Source of the DNA: Hyphomicrobiaceae bacterium
Lineage (GTDB): Bacteria; Pseudomonadota; Alphaproteobacteria; Rhizobiales; Hyphomicrobiaceae
Reading direction: 5' to 3'
Length of the DNA stretch: 64,000 nt
Assembly: GCA_041397645.1 (NCBI GenBank)
Contig: JAWKWE010000005.1
Coordinates: 248,001-312,000, forward strand
This document shows positions 16,382 through 25,962 of the stretch, one piece after another. Numbering within the stretch: the stretch's first letter is position 1; each line of letters begins with the position of its first letter. Both the position numbers and the translations under genes were made by a program. The notes below the pieces were generated by a model. That model saw only the letters and a program-made list of their open reading frames with translations. It was not told where the DNA came from and ran no database searches.

Positions 16382-19300
16382 ATGAGCAAGGAAAGCGGCG
16401 CGCGCACAATAGCCTCGGGCGTACCGGAAGGCTTGGACGCCAGGGTCATTGCCGATCTTGGGCTAACTGCTGGGCGCCAGGGCGGACCTAAGCTTCACAT
16501 CCACATTGCTCGCGACGACCGTCGCATGGATCAATTGGAAGCGGGGCTGGCGTTCTTTGCGCCGGAGCTCAAGGTAATTTCGTTCCCCGCCTGGGATACC
16601 GTCCCTTACGACCGCGTGAGCCCAAATGCGGAGCTGGTTGCCAAGCGGATTATGGCGCTAGGTCGTCTTGTCATCGGCTCGCTCAAGGAACCCGCCGTCA
16701 TCGTCACGAGCGTCAACGCGGTGCTCCAACGCCTGCCGCCGCGCGCGTTCGTGCGTGGGGCTTTCAAGCCGATTGCACCGGGGCAGCGGCTGGACATGGG
16801 AGAGCTTCAGCGCCGTTTGGAGCAATACGGCTTTCAGCGTTCGAGCACGGTCATGGAGCCGGGCGAATATGCGGTGCGCGGCGGCATCGTGGATCTGTTT
16901 CCACCCGGCCGCATCAATCCTATCCGTCTCGACTTCTTTGGCGATACGCTGGAGAGCATCAAGGCGTTTGACGCGCAAACGCAGCGCTCCACGAAGCCGG
17001 TTCAAAAGTTTGCGCTGATGCCGGTTTCCGAAGTTGCATTCGGCGAAAGCGCGACGGCCTTGTTTCGCACCCGCTACGTGGAGTTGTTCGGCGGCGCGAC
17101 GGGCGACGATCCGCTCTATGAGGCCGTTAGCAGCGGACGGCGTTATCAGGGCCAGGAACATTGGCTTTCGTTTTTCCATCCGACGTTGGAGACGATATTC
17201 GACTATGCGCCGAACGCTAACGTCAGTTTCGACCATATGGCCGACGAAGCGATCGAACAGCGGTTTCGCCAGATTCAGGAGCACTACGAGGCACGGGTCG
17301 ACAGTCTGGAAGGGCAGCGCTTTGGCGCGCCACCGTACAAGCCGGTTCCACCAGACCGAATGTTTCTCGATGGCAAGGATTGGGCTCATGCCCTTGCGAC
17401 CCGTGACATCACGCGGCTAACGCCGTTTGAAGATCCGGCCGCCTCAAATGTTTACGGCATGCACGGCCGCGGGGGGCGGACGTTCGCGGCCGAGCGGGCT
17501 GATCCTGACGGCAATCTGTTTGATGCTGTCGTTCGCCATATTGCGCACCTTCACGCCAGCCAGCGCCGCGTAATTCTTGCCGCCTGGACGCCGGGTGCAC
17601 GCGAGCGTTTGCTATCGCTGCTGCACGATCATGGCTTGAAAGACACCGCCAAGGTGGAGAATTTCACGGAAGTTTTGGCATTGAGGCCGGGCCACACGGC
17701 ATTTGCTGTGCTGGGTCTGGAACAGGGCTTCGAAACGCCAGACTTTGCTGTCATCGCTGAGCAAGACATCCTTGGCGATCGCCTAGTGCGCCAGAGAAAG
17801 CGCCAACGCAAGGCTGCCGACGTTTTGACCGAAGCGACGAGCCTGTCGATCGGTGATCTCGTGGTGCACGCCGATCACGGTATCGGACGTTTTGCGGGGC
17901 TGCAGATCATCACCGCACTTGGCGCGCCGCATGATTGTCTTGAGTTGCATTATGCGGGCGGCGATAAGCTGTTCCTGCCGGTCGAGAACATTGAGTTGCT
18001 CACGCGCTATGGCGCGGACGAGGGCGACGGACAACTCGACAAGCTAGGCGGCGTTGCTTGGCAGTCGCGCAAGGCGCGGTTGAAGAAGCGGCTGCGCGAG
18101 ATCGCCAACGAGTTGATCAAGATCGCGGCCTTGAGGCAATTGCGCGAAGCGCCGGTACTGCAGGCGCCCGTTGGCGCGCTCGATGAATTCGTGGCCCGTT
18201 TCCCTTACGAGGAGACCGAGGATCAGGCGGCAAGTATTGACTCCGTCATCGAGGATTTGGGCGCCGGCAAACCCATGGACCGGCTGGTGTGCGGCGATGT
18301 GGGTTTTGGCAAGACGGAAGTTGCTCTGCGCGCCGCATTCGTCGCCGCCATGAATGGTTTGCAGGTTGCGGTTGTCGTACCGACGACGTTGCTTGCACGT
18401 CAGCACTTCCGCACCTTCTCGGACCGGTTCAAGGGCCTGCCCATTACAGTCGCGCAAGCCTCGCGGATGGTCGGACCAAAGGAACTTTCTGAGGTCAAAG
18501 CGGGTGTCAAATCCGGTAGCGTCGATATTGTCGTTGGAACGCACGCTCTGCTTGGAAAGCAGATAGAGTTCGCACGATTGGGGCTGCTCATCATCGACGA
18601 GGAGCAGCACTTTGGAGTCAATCACAAGGAACGTTTGAAGAAGATGCGTGAGGACGTTCACGTCCTCACCCTATCGGCGACACCGATCCCGCGTACGCTG
18701 CAACTGGCGTTGACGGGTGTCCGGGAGCTGTCACTCATTACGACGCCGCCCGTGGACCGCCTTGCCGTGCGCACCTTTATATCGCCGTTCGATCCGGTCA
18801 TCTTGAAGGAAGCGCTGCGGCGCGAACGCTTCCGTGGCGGACAAACATTCTATGTTGCGCCTCGCATCTCCGACCTGGATGACGTAGCCGAATTTCTGCG
18901 CGAGACGGTGCCAGACCTGACGTTCGCACGCGCCACCGGGCAGATGACGCCAACCGAACTGGAAGACGTCATGACCGCGTTCTACGAGGGCAAGTACGAC
19001 ATTCTGTTGTCCACGGCCATCGTGGAGTCCGGACTCGATGTGCCGAACGCCAACACATTGATCGTGCATCGCGCCGATATGTTCGGTTTGGCGCAGCTTT
19101 ACCAGTTGCGGGGCCGTGTCGGTCGCTCCAAGACGCGCGCCTATGCCTATTTCACGACACCGCCCGGCCAGAAGCTGACGGAGGGTGCGGAAAAGCGTCT
19201 GAAGGTTCTTCAGTCGCTCGATACGCTGGGCGCTGGGTTCTCGCTCGCATCGCACGATCTCGATATTCGCGGCGCGGGCAATCTGCTTGGAGAGGAGCAG

Positions 19301-19867
19301 TCGGGACATATCAGAGAAGTTGGCTTCGAGCTCTATCAGTCGATGCTGGAGGAAGCCGTCGCTGCCATGAAGGGCGGGGACTTGGAGGAGGCTGCCGACA
19401 AGTGGAGCCCGGAAATCCAGCTCGGAATGTCGATCCTCATTCCGGAGACCTATGTAACGGATCTTCAATTGCGGCTTGGGCTCTATCGCCGTCTGGCCGG
19501 ACTGGAGAAGCGCACCGACATTGACGCCTTTGCCGCCGAGTTGGTGGACAGGTTCGGCGAGATGCCGGAAGAGGTCGGCCATCTGCTCGACGTCATGGAG
19601 GTCAAGGGTCTTTGCCGTGCGGCGGGCATCGCCAAGGTTGACGCTGGGTCAAAGGGCGCTGTCATTACGCTTTATCGGAACACCTTTGCCAACCCTGAAG
19701 GCCTCATCCAGCTTGTGCAGGCTTCTCGCGGCTCGTTGAAGGTCATGCCCGATCAGCGGCTCGTGCAAAAGGCTGACTGGGATTTGCCAGAAGCGCGTCT
19801 GAAGGGTGTGCGTGCGCTCGTGCAGCAGTTTGCCGACCTTGCCAACAAAGCCAAGAAGGCAGCCTGA
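16382..19867 (+). CDS. mfd: Transcription-repair coupling factor
   Basis: About 1,161 residues from ATG 16382. Order: UvrB-like N-terminal domains (FPAWDTVPYDRVSPN; YAVRGGIVDLFPPG), RNA-polymerase-interacting domain (VVHADHGIGRFAGL), RecG-like translocase motor with Walker A VCGDVGFGKTEVALRAAF (about residue 640), LLIIDEEQHFGVNHKE, LSATPIPRTLQLAL, IVESGLDVPNANTLIVHRAD and LRGRVGRSKTRAYAY, then the C-terminal TRCF domain. Mfd removes RNA polymerase stalled at lesions and recruits UvrA. Full length and intact. An earlier TTG (16346) would add 12 unconserved residues. Confidence 0.97.
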   Translation: MSKESGARTIASGVPEGLDARVIADLGLTAGRQGGPKLHIHIARDDRRMDQLEAGLAFFAPELKVISFPAWDTVPYDRVSPNAELVAKRIMALGRLVIGSLKEPAVIVTSVNAVLQRLPPRAFVRGAFKPIAPGQRLDMGELQRRLEQYGFQRSSTVMEPGEYAVRGGIVDLFPPGRINPIRLDFFGDTLESIKAFDAQTQRSTKPVQKFALMPVSEVAFGESATALFRTRYVELFGGATGDDPLYEAVSSGRRYQGQEHWLSFFHPTLETIFDYAPNANVSFDHMADEAIEQRFRQIQEHYEARVDSLEGQRFGAPPYKPVPPDRMFLDGKDWAHALATRDITRLTPFEDPAASNVYGMHGRGGRTFAAERADPDGNLFDAVVRHIAHLHASQRRVILAAWTPGARERLLSLLHDHGLKDTAKVENFTEVLALRPGHTAFAVLGLEQGFETPDFAVIAEQDILGDRLVRQRKRQRKAADVLTEATSLSIGDLVVHADHGIGRFAGLQIITALGAPHDCLELHYAGGDKLFLPVENIELLTRYGADEGDGQLDKLGGVAWQSRKARLKKRLREIANELIKIAALRQLREAPVLQAPVGALDEFVARFPYEETEDQAASIDSVIEDLGAGKPMDRLVCGDVGFGKTEVALRAAFVAAMNGLQVAVVVPTTLLARQHFRTFSDRFKGLPITVAQASRMVGPKELSEVKAGVKSGSVDIVVGTHALLGKQIEFARLGLLIIDEEQHFGVNHKERLKKMREDVHVLTLSATPIPRTLQLALTGVRELSLITTPPVDRLAVRTFISPFDPVILKEALRRERFRGGQTFYVAPRISDLDDVAEFLRETVPDLTFARATGQMTPTELEDVMTAFYEGKYDILLSTAIVESGLDVPNANTLIVHRADMFGLAQLYQLRGRVGRSKTRAYAYFTTPPGQKLTEGAEKRLKVLQSLDTLGAGFSLASHDLDIRGAGNLLGEEQSGHIREVGFELYQSMLEEAVAAMKGGDLEEAADKWSPEIQLGMSILIPETYVTDLQLRLGLYRRLAGLEKRTDIDAFAAELVDRFGEMPEEVGHLLDVMEVKGLCRAAGIAKVDAGSKGAVITLYRNTFANPEGLIQLVQASRGSLKVMPDQRLVQKADWDLPEARLKGVRALVQQFADLANKAKKAA

Positions 19868-19905
19868 ACTATCGCGGGACTATGGTGGGCCCGGGGCGTG
19901 AGAAC

Positions 19906-20532
19906 TTAAGCGCCGCGCGCAGTACCGTTCGCCACGCGCGCGGTATTGAGCATGTTGTAAAGAGTGCTCGATGGTTTGGCACTCGCCTGCGATACTTTGT
20001 TGGCGTCGCGGAAAAGCTCTGTCACGCTCTTTTCCGCAACAGTGGCGAGAGCGGCCGTACGTCTCACCGGCACGATTGTCGCTTTAGCCTCATCTTCTGA
20101 GCGACGCAAAGTTCCCCTGACTTGAGCGCCTTCTTCCGCCCCAAAACTCTCTTGGAAGATGTCGCAATCAACGACAGCGGTCTTCTCCAAAAATATGCGC
20201 CTGGTACGGATAGTGCCGCGCACGCAACCGCGCACAACGACGTCCTGCGCCTCAATCGTGCCTTCGACGCGGGCGCCTTTGTCGATGATCAGCATTCGGC
20301 AGCGCAGATTTCCGTCGACACGACCCTTCACAAGAATGTCGCCATCGCTTTCCAGCTCGCCACGCATGGTCAGCCATTCGTTGATAATCGAATAGGCATC
20401 CTTGGGGGCATCGGCTTTGCCAACTTCATCGACCTTGTGCGATGTAACGACTTGCGTGGGGGCACTCGCTGCAGGGGCCGCGGGCTTCGGTGCGAGATCG
20501 AAAGCGGTCTCGTTCTTCCAGGCTGTGAACAT
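19906..20532 (-). CDS. Bactofilin family polymer-forming protein
   Basis: About 208 residues from ATG 20532 (MFTAWKNETAFD). The core from about residue 60 (EWLTMRGELESDGDILVKGR, GNLRCRMLIIDKGARVEG, VVVRGCVRGTIRTRRI) shows the repeating hydrophobic/glycine pattern of the bactofilin beta-helix, which polymerises without nucleotide and can scaffold cell-wall enzymes or stalk formation. N- and C-terminal tails are proline/alanine-rich and disordered, as usual. Longer tails than the minimal family, especially after residue 150. Convergent with mfd. Confidence 0.85.
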   Translation of the reverse strand: MFTAWKNETAFDLAPKPAAPAASAPTQVVTSHKVDEVGKADAPKDAYSIINEWLTMRGELESDGDILVKGRVDGNLRCRMLIIDKGARVEGTIEAQDVVVRGCVRGTIRTRRIFLEKTAVVDCDIFQESFGAEEGAQVRGTLRRSEDEAKATIVPVRRTAALATVAEKSVTELFRDANKVSQASAKPSSTLYNMLNTARVANGTARGA

Positions 20533-20643
20533 GACTTGGCTCGAATGGATTTTGCGCTGAACGCCTATCCGCATAGCCTAATGGGACGATCGTGAAGAAT
20601 GCTTTAAGTCGTCTGCGTCGTCAGGTGCTAGAACTGATGCCGA

Positions 20644-22188
20644 TCAGACCGCTGGCACATGTGCCCGCATCGCACACAACGCGTTGCGCTTGATTTTGCC
20701 GTTGGCGGTGCGTGGCAACGCATCTACGAATTCGACTTCGCGCGGGCACTTATATCCCGCGAGGTGGACGGCGGCGAACGCCTTGACAGTGTCGGCGTCA
20801 AGAGTCGCGCCCGGCTTAATGACGATGAAGGCCCCGATGACGGAAACGTCGGCGCGCACTTGGACCTCGGTGCAAGCGACTTCCGCCACCCCTGGACATA
20901 AAGCTAACGCGGCTTCCACCTCTTGCGGAGAAACGCGGTAGCCGAGCGCCTTCATGATGTCGTTGGCGCGGCCGGTGTGGGTGACGTAGCCATCTTGATC
21001 CATGATGCCGAGGTCGCCACCGAGAAACCACTCGCCGCGAAACACTTCCGCTTCCTCGTCGGGCCTCTTCCAGTAGCCGAGCATGAGGCCGGGGTCGGAA
21101 CAATGAACCGCAATGAGGCCTTCCTGGCCGGCAGGCAAAGGCGTTTCGCCTTCGTCGACTGGGAGTATCGCGATCCGTCGCCCGGATTGCGGTTTTCCCG
21201 CTGTGCCGGGCCGTCGCGGGACGCGAGGACTGGTGGAGATGTAGGTCGAGATCTCGCTCATCCCGAGCGCTTCGTAGAGTTCAAGTCCGGTGCGCTCGCG
21301 CCAAGCGTCAAACAGATCTTCGGGAGGTTTCTCCCCGGCAATCAGGGCATGGCGTAGGTGGCCAAGATCGATGTGGCCCGGTGGCGCATACTTGAGGATC
21401 TGACGGATCAGGCTTGGAACCGCGGCAAACAGCGTGGCGCGTGTCTGGCGTATTAGCCTGGGCCACACCTCCGGACGCTTCTCGCCGTCAAAAATGATTG
21501 ACGTTGCGCCATTGGCCCAGGGGTCGATGAGGCCCGTGCCCAAAGTGTAGGTCCAGTTGAAGGCGCCGGCATGGAGCATTCGGTCATCGCGCGTGATGGC
21601 ATACCAGCTCTGGTAGGTCGGCGAGCGTCCCGGGCCGACGCGGTGTGCATGGACCACGCCTTTAGGGCGCGCGGTAGTGCCCGATGTGTAGAGCAAATAG
21701 GCCGGATCGTTGGCAGCGGTTTTGGCATAGGCGGCGCGTCTTTCAAAGTGCATCATCGCGCGCACTTCTTCTTCGCCGAGCACCTGAATATCTTTGGGAA
21801 TGTCCCCGCGTGGAAGGTGCGGCGCAAGCGCAACCCCATTGGCCTCGCAATCCGACAGCAGGAAGGAAGCTTCCTCCGCGGTCAGCTGGCTGGAGGCTGG
21901 CACGGCGACAATTCCAGCAGCGATGGCGCCCAGGAATAAGATTGGAAACGTGCTGGTATTGTCGAGCCGGATGAGGAGCCTCTGGCCTTGCTTTAAGCCG
22001 GCATCCTGCAAGCCAGCAGCAACGCGCAATACGCAGTCTTCAAGTTCTGCGAACGTCCATCTCTCATGCGGCTCGCCGGTTGCGGCATCGCGAACGACGA
22101 CAAGAGCGTCCTTGTCGGGCGTCTGGGCAACCGCATTGGCCAGGCAGTATTGGGCTAGATTGAGTTGGGCCGGATAAGCGATGGTCAT
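20644..22188 (-). CDS. AMP-dependent acyl-CoA synthetase (benzoate-CoA ligase-like)
   Basis: About 514 residues from ATG 22188. ANL superfamily motifs: AYLLYTSGTTARPKGVVHAH (P-loop), YEALGMSEISTYIS (A5), GDLGIMDQDGYVTHTGRAND (A7/A8 hinge) and the catalytic lysine in PRTANGKIKRNAL. It activates a carboxylate to its CoA thioester; the MHAGAFNWTYTLGTGLIDPW stretch resembles aryl/short-chain acyl-CoA ligases, but substrate is not certain. Its ATG overlaps the stop of the solute-binding protein gene (AATGA), so translation is probably coupled: uptake of a compound and its activation may belong together. Confidence 0.86.
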   Translation of the reverse strand: MTIAYPAQLNLAQYCLANAVAQTPDKDALVVVRDAATGEPHERWTFAELEDCVLRVAAGLQDAGLKQGQRLLIRLDNTSTFPILFLGAIAAGIVAVPASSQLTAEEASFLLSDCEANGVALAPHLPRGDIPKDIQVLGEEEVRAMMHFERRAAYAKTAANDPAYLLYTSGTTARPKGVVHAHRVGPGRSPTYQSWYAITRDDRMLHAGAFNWTYTLGTGLIDPWANGATSIIFDGEKRPEVWPRLIRQTRATLFAAVPSLIRQILKYAPPGHIDLGHLRHALIAGEKPPEDLFDAWRERTGLELYEALGMSEISTYISTSPRVPRRPGTAGKPQSGRRIAILPVDEGETPLPAGQEGLIAVHCSDPGLMLGYWKRPDEEAEVFRGEWFLGGDLGIMDQDGYVTHTGRANDIMKALGYRVSPQEVEAALALCPGVAEVACTEVQVRADVSVIGAFIVIKPGATLDADTVKAFAAVHLAGYKCPREVEFVDALPRTANGKIKRNALCAMRAHVPAV

Positions 22189-23972
22189 TTTTTTTCTTCT
22201 ATCCACCAGGTATCGAGCGCATAGCCGAATAGCGGTGTCTTGTCTGGATGCTTAAGGCGGGCCCAGTGGGCGACCCACTGATTGGGAACATAGAACATCG
22301 GAACGACGTAGTCGCCAGACAGAAGCACGCGGTCGAGGGAGCGCACGGACGAAACGAACGTGTCTTCACTTTCGGCTGCCAGGAGTGCCGCGATCATGGC
22401 ATCGACCGCGTCGTTCTGCACTCCCGCGTAGTTCCAGGTCGCAGGCGCGATCGCATTGGCTGAGGACCAGCGGAAGAGCTGCTCATTTCCCGGAGACAGG
22501 GAGGACGCCCAAGTGGTCTGGATCATATCGTAGTCGTAGGCGTTCAAGCGGCGCTGATATTGCGCGCTGTCGATCACGCGCACGCGCGCGTTGATTCCGA
22601 GGGGCGCGAGACTTCGCGCATAGGCCGACAGGAGGGTTTCCTGGACCTGGTTGTGTGCAAGGATTTCAAAGCGCAGAGGCTTGCCCGTCGCTTTGTCCAC
22701 CAGCTTGCCGCCCTGCAGTTCATAGCCCGCCTCCTTCAGCAGGTCGAAGGCGAGGCGCTGGTTGGCCCGGTTCTGGCCGGATCCATCGCTTTCGGCGAAC
22801 TTGTAAGTGCCGGCCATGATTTCCGGTTTCACCCGTGCTTCGTAGGGTGCGAGCAGTGATCTTTCAGTCGCGTCGGCGGGCTTGCCTGCACTCGAAAGGT
22901 AAGATCTCTCGAAGTAGCTCTCCGTTCGCTTATAGAGGCCATTGTAAAGCGTGCGATTGATCCACTCGAAGTCAAACAGCATTATGAGCGCCTGCCGTAC
23001 CTTCGGGTTCTTGAAAACATCGCGGCGCGTGTTGAAGGCCAGCGCCGTCATGCCCGCAGGCAAGCCGATGTCGAAGGCCGCCTTGATAATCCGGCCATCG
23101 CGCACGGCTGCAAATTCATAGCTGCCTGCCCAGTTGGAAGGATCTTCCTCCAGCCTCAAGTCGATCAAGCCGCTCTTGAAGGCTTCGAACATCGCGGTGG
23201 ATTCTCGGTAGTAATCGAATTGGATCTCATCGAAGTTGAAGCGGCCTCGGCTGACAGGTTCGTCCTTGGCCCAATAGTCGGAATCGCGCGTGTAGGTGAG
23301 TGAGCGGCCAGGATCGATCTTCGTGATGGTATAGGGACCTGACCCGACCAGCGGCGTCATGGTCGTCTGCTCGAAAGTATCAGGGTTCGTCGCAGCCTTT
23401 GAGAAGACGGGCATCAGTCCCAGGATGAGGGGCAACTCGCGATCGCTGGCGTCGGCGAACGTGAAGCGGACCTGGGTATCGGAGAGCCGCTCTGCCGAGA
23501 CGACCTTGGCGAAATAGGTACGGTGGTTCAACCTGCCTTTGGTTTTCAACATCTCGAACGAAAACAACACATCATCGACGGTGACAGGCGAGCGATCGGA
23601 AAACCGCGCCTTGGGGTTCATGGCGAAAACCACGCTCTTGCGGTCATCGGCGATGTCGATGCTCTCTGCGAGTAGACCGTGAAGGGTGAATGGCTCGTCG
23701 AGGTCGCGGGCCATGAGCGTCTCAATGCTGAATTCGCGCACACCGGCGGCCTGCTCGCCCTTGATGATGAGGGGATTGACGCTGTCAAAACTTCCCAGGT
23801 TGCCCAGTCTGATCCGTCCGCCCTTTGGCGCGTCCGGGTTCACGTAGGGCAAATGATCAAAGCCCGCCGCAAGTTTGGGTGTGCCGTGCATCGCGACAGA
23901 GGTCCGGGGCTCGGCGCACAGCGGTCCGCAAGTACTAAAAAACGCGATTAGAGTTAATGTGAGCCGCCGCAT
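22185..23972 (-). CDS. Family 5 extracellular solute-binding protein, YejA-like
   Basis: About 595 residues from ATG 23972 with GGACGATCAAT just upstream. Signal peptide RRLTLTLIAFFSTCGPLCA. Family motifs: HLPYVNPDAPKGGRIRLG, FNTRRDVFKNPKVRQALIML and a C-terminal GYALDTWWIEEKK. YejA-like proteins bind oligopeptides or peptide antibiotics (microcin C) for an ABC importer, but no permease or ATPase genes (yejBEF) are adjacent; the next gene is instead an overlapping acyl-CoA synthetase. The importer partner must be encoded elsewhere. Confidence 0.87.
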   Translation of the reverse strand: MRRLTLTLIAFFSTCGPLCAEPRTSVAMHGTPKLAAGFDHLPYVNPDAPKGGRIRLGNLGSFDSVNPLIIKGEQAAGVREFSIETLMARDLDEPFTLHGLLAESIDIADDRKSVVFAMNPKARFSDRSPVTVDDVLFSFEMLKTKGRLNHRTYFAKVVSAERLSDTQVRFTFADASDRELPLILGLMPVFSKAATNPDTFEQTTMTPLVGSGPYTITKIDPGRSLTYTRDSDYWAKDEPVSRGRFNFDEIQFDYYRESTAMFEAFKSGLIDLRLEEDPSNWAGSYEFAAVRDGRIIKAAFDIGLPAGMTALAFNTRRDVFKNPKVRQALIMLFDFEWINRTLYNGLYKRTESYFERSYLSSAGKPADATERSLLAPYEARVKPEIMAGTYKFAESDGSGQNRANQRLAFDLLKEAGYELQGGKLVDKATGKPLRFEILAHNQVQETLLSAYARSLAPLGINARVRVIDSAQYQRRLNAYDYDMIQTTWASSLSPGNEQLFRWSSANAIAPATWNYAGVQNDAVDAMIAALLAAESEDTFVSSVRSLDRVLLSGDYVVPMFYVPNQWVAHWARLKHPDKTPLFGYALDTWWIEEKK

Positions 23973-24308
23973 ATTGATCGTCCGTAGCGGGTAGGCGGGT
24001 CGTATTTTCACAATTAAATCCTGCACCTGTGCCGTTTGCGGGAAGCGGCGTGGAAATGTTCCTACTTTACACTCCGCGACCTTCGTCAGTCTGTCGCAGT
24101 TGCCCGATTGTCACGAATCCCGCTCACGACTCATATCCTCCCCGATCTTGATTTACGGACGTCACGGGATTGCCGCAATCCGAGCCTTACTGCCCAAGCT
24201 TGAAGGCGTCTTGAAGGCGCTGGGCCCGTGCCGAGAGTCTCATGGCGGGTTGAGAGGGGTTGAGGCGGAATTGTAGTCCGGCTCGTAAGCACAAGGAATT
24301 TTGACTTC
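23973..24308. other. Intergenic, divergent promoters for the binding protein and IalB genes
   Basis: No gene seen. Holds the ribosome site AAGGA before the IalB ATG and a local direct repeat CTTGAAGGCG near 24197-24220. No clear operator. Confidence 0.45.
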
Positions 24309-25226
24309 ATGACAAACGCTGTTTTGCGCATCGGGGGGGCTTTGGCCCTTGCAGCACTTGTTTCAACGTCACCGACCCTTGCCCAAGATCAGAAGGCGGC
24401 GCCCGCTGCCAAGCCGGCGGCGACCAAGCCTGCCGCAAAGCCCGCGGCCAAGCCTGCGACGGCTGCCGCCAAGCCGTCAACAAAGGCTGGCGCGACGGTT
24501 GGCGGTCCAGAAGCCGCTGCTGCTGCCGAGGGTAACAAGAGCGCCTGGGTGAAGCTCTGTGAGAAGGCTCCGCTGGTCAAGAAGGATAAGGACGGCAAAG
24601 AAGTTAAGGAAGAAAAGAACCTCTGCCTGACCCACCATGAGCGTCTCGACGGCAATACCGGCATGGTTCTCGTCTCCGCCGCGATCCGTGAGGTCGAAGG
24701 CCAGGAGAAGAAGTCTCTGATGGTAATGGTGCCGCTGGGCATGGCTATTCCGCCAGGTATCCGCGCTGCGGTCTACACGAAGGAGCAGTGGGGCGCTGTT
24801 TCCAAGAACGAAAAAGTTGACGACAAACTGCTTAAGCCCGTCGAGCTGAAGTTCTCGCTCTGCCATCCGGCAGGCTGCACTGCAGAAACTGAAGCCACTG
24901 CCGATATCATCGAACAGATGAAGACCGGTGGCGGCATGATGGTCGTCGCGATGAACGCGAATGCTCAGCCGATCGGCTTCCCTGTTCCGCTTGATGGCTT
25001 CTCCGACGCTTACGCCGGCCCTCCCATCGACAACAAGGCATACGCCGATGCTCGCAGCCAGCTGATGAAGCAGATCCGCGAGCGTCAGGCTCAGCTTGCA
25101 GACCAGTATCGTAAGGATCAGGAAGAGAAGGCGGCTGCGATGCGCAATCTGCCGGGCGCAAACACGACCGGCGGTGACGCTCCTGCAACGACGGGTTCCA
25201 CCGCTAAGCCCGCTGCCAAGAAGTAG
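24309..25226 (+). CDS. Invasion-associated locus B (IalB) family periplasmic protein
   Basis: 305 residues. Signal peptide (AVLRIGGALALAALVSTSPTLA), a low-complexity Ala/Lys/Pro stretch (about 28-70), then the IalB-like domain: WVKLCEKAPL, LCLTHHERLD, VMVPLGMAIPPGIRAAVY, LCHPAGCTAETEA. Three spaced cysteine pairs/sites (LCEK, NLCLTHHE, LCHPAGC) suggest disulfides. A charged C-terminal helix (QIRERQAQLADQYRKDQEEK) and an Ala/Thr/Lys tail follow. The family is common in Hyphomicrobiales, function outside Bartonella unclear. ATG 24309 follows AAGGAATT. A clear terminator follows. Confidence 0.88.
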   Translation: MTNAVLRIGGALALAALVSTSPTLAQDQKAAPAAKPAATKPAAKPAAKPATAAAKPSTKAGATVGGPEAAAAAEGNKSAWVKLCEKAPLVKKDKDGKEVKEEKNLCLTHHERLDGNTGMVLVSAAIREVEGQEKKSLMVMVPLGMAIPPGIRAAVYTKEQWGAVSKNEKVDDKLLKPVELKFSLCHPAGCTAETEATADIIEQMKTGGGMMVVAMNANAQPIGFPVPLDGFSDAYAGPPIDNKAYADARSQLMKQIRERQAQLADQYRKDQEEKAAAMRNLPGANTTGGDAPATTGSTAKPAAKK

Positions 25227-25248
25227 TCACGTCCCCGGACGACTTTAA

Positions 25249-25278
25249 CCGCCCCAGCTCGCGCCGGGGCGGTTTTTT
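25249..25278 (+). terminator. Rho-independent terminator after the IalB gene
   Basis: Perfect 7-bp stem CCGCCCC/GGGGCGG with a 10-base loop, immediately followed by six T. Confidence 0.9.
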
Positions 25279-25384
25279 ATTGGCTTCAATCCTTCAGGCT
25301 GGGGAACGCGAGTACGGCGCGCACTTATTGCAGTTGGCTCAATTGCTGTTGGCGAGGTGGCGCTCCTGACGGCCAGTCGACCGT

Positions 25385-25714
25385 CTAATGGGCCTTCTCG
25401 CGCGTCCGATAGCGTCCCTCAGCGTCACGGATGAATTGGTCGGGAATATCAGGGTGGCGTAAGGGCTCGGCAGATTCGTCGGGCAGGAGGTTTTGCTCCG
25501 AAACGTAGGCGACGTATACCGTCTCCGAGTTCTCAGCATAGATATGATAATAGGGCTGATCCTTGCGCGGCCTGATCTCGGCAGGAATGGCCAACCACCA
25601 TTCCTCCGTGTTGGCAAAAACGGGGTCGATGTCGAAGATCAGTCCACGGAACGGAAAGAAGCGGTGGCGCACGACATCGCCGACCGAGAATTTTGCTTGT
25701 TTAATCGCCGGCAT
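25385..25714 (-). CDS. hspQ: Heat shock protein HspQ
   Basis: About 109 residues from ATG 25714. YccV/HspQ motifs: KFSVGDVVRHRFFPFRGLIF, DIDPVFANTEEWW, PRKDQPYYHIYAEN, TVYVAYVSEQNLLPD. In E. coli HspQ binds hemimethylated DNA and is a specificity factor for the Lon protease. Stands alone, convergent with the IalB gene. Confidence 0.93.
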   Translation of the reverse strand: MPAIKQAKFSVGDVVRHRFFPFRGLIFDIDPVFANTEEWWLAIPAEIRPRKDQPYYHIYAENSETVYVAYVSEQNLLPDESAEPLRHPDIPDQFIRDAEGRYRTREKAH

Positions 25715-25962
25715 CTGCTGTTGGCACACTGAATCTAAGAACGCCCAAGCTGAAAAGTATATGTTGCGAAGCCGTTGAAAGGCAATTCACTCATCCGGTG
25801 CGGCTGCAAGAGGTCGCATCCGTCCCGTCTCAGCTTAGGCGGGGCGGCTGCGTAAACCCTACACGCCGCGGCGAGATGGCCGGTGAATGCTGGGGTTCTG
25901 AAGGCGTTAGACCGGTGCGAATGGGCAAGGCTGGCCGGGTATGGAGCGGGCGAATGCCGTCG

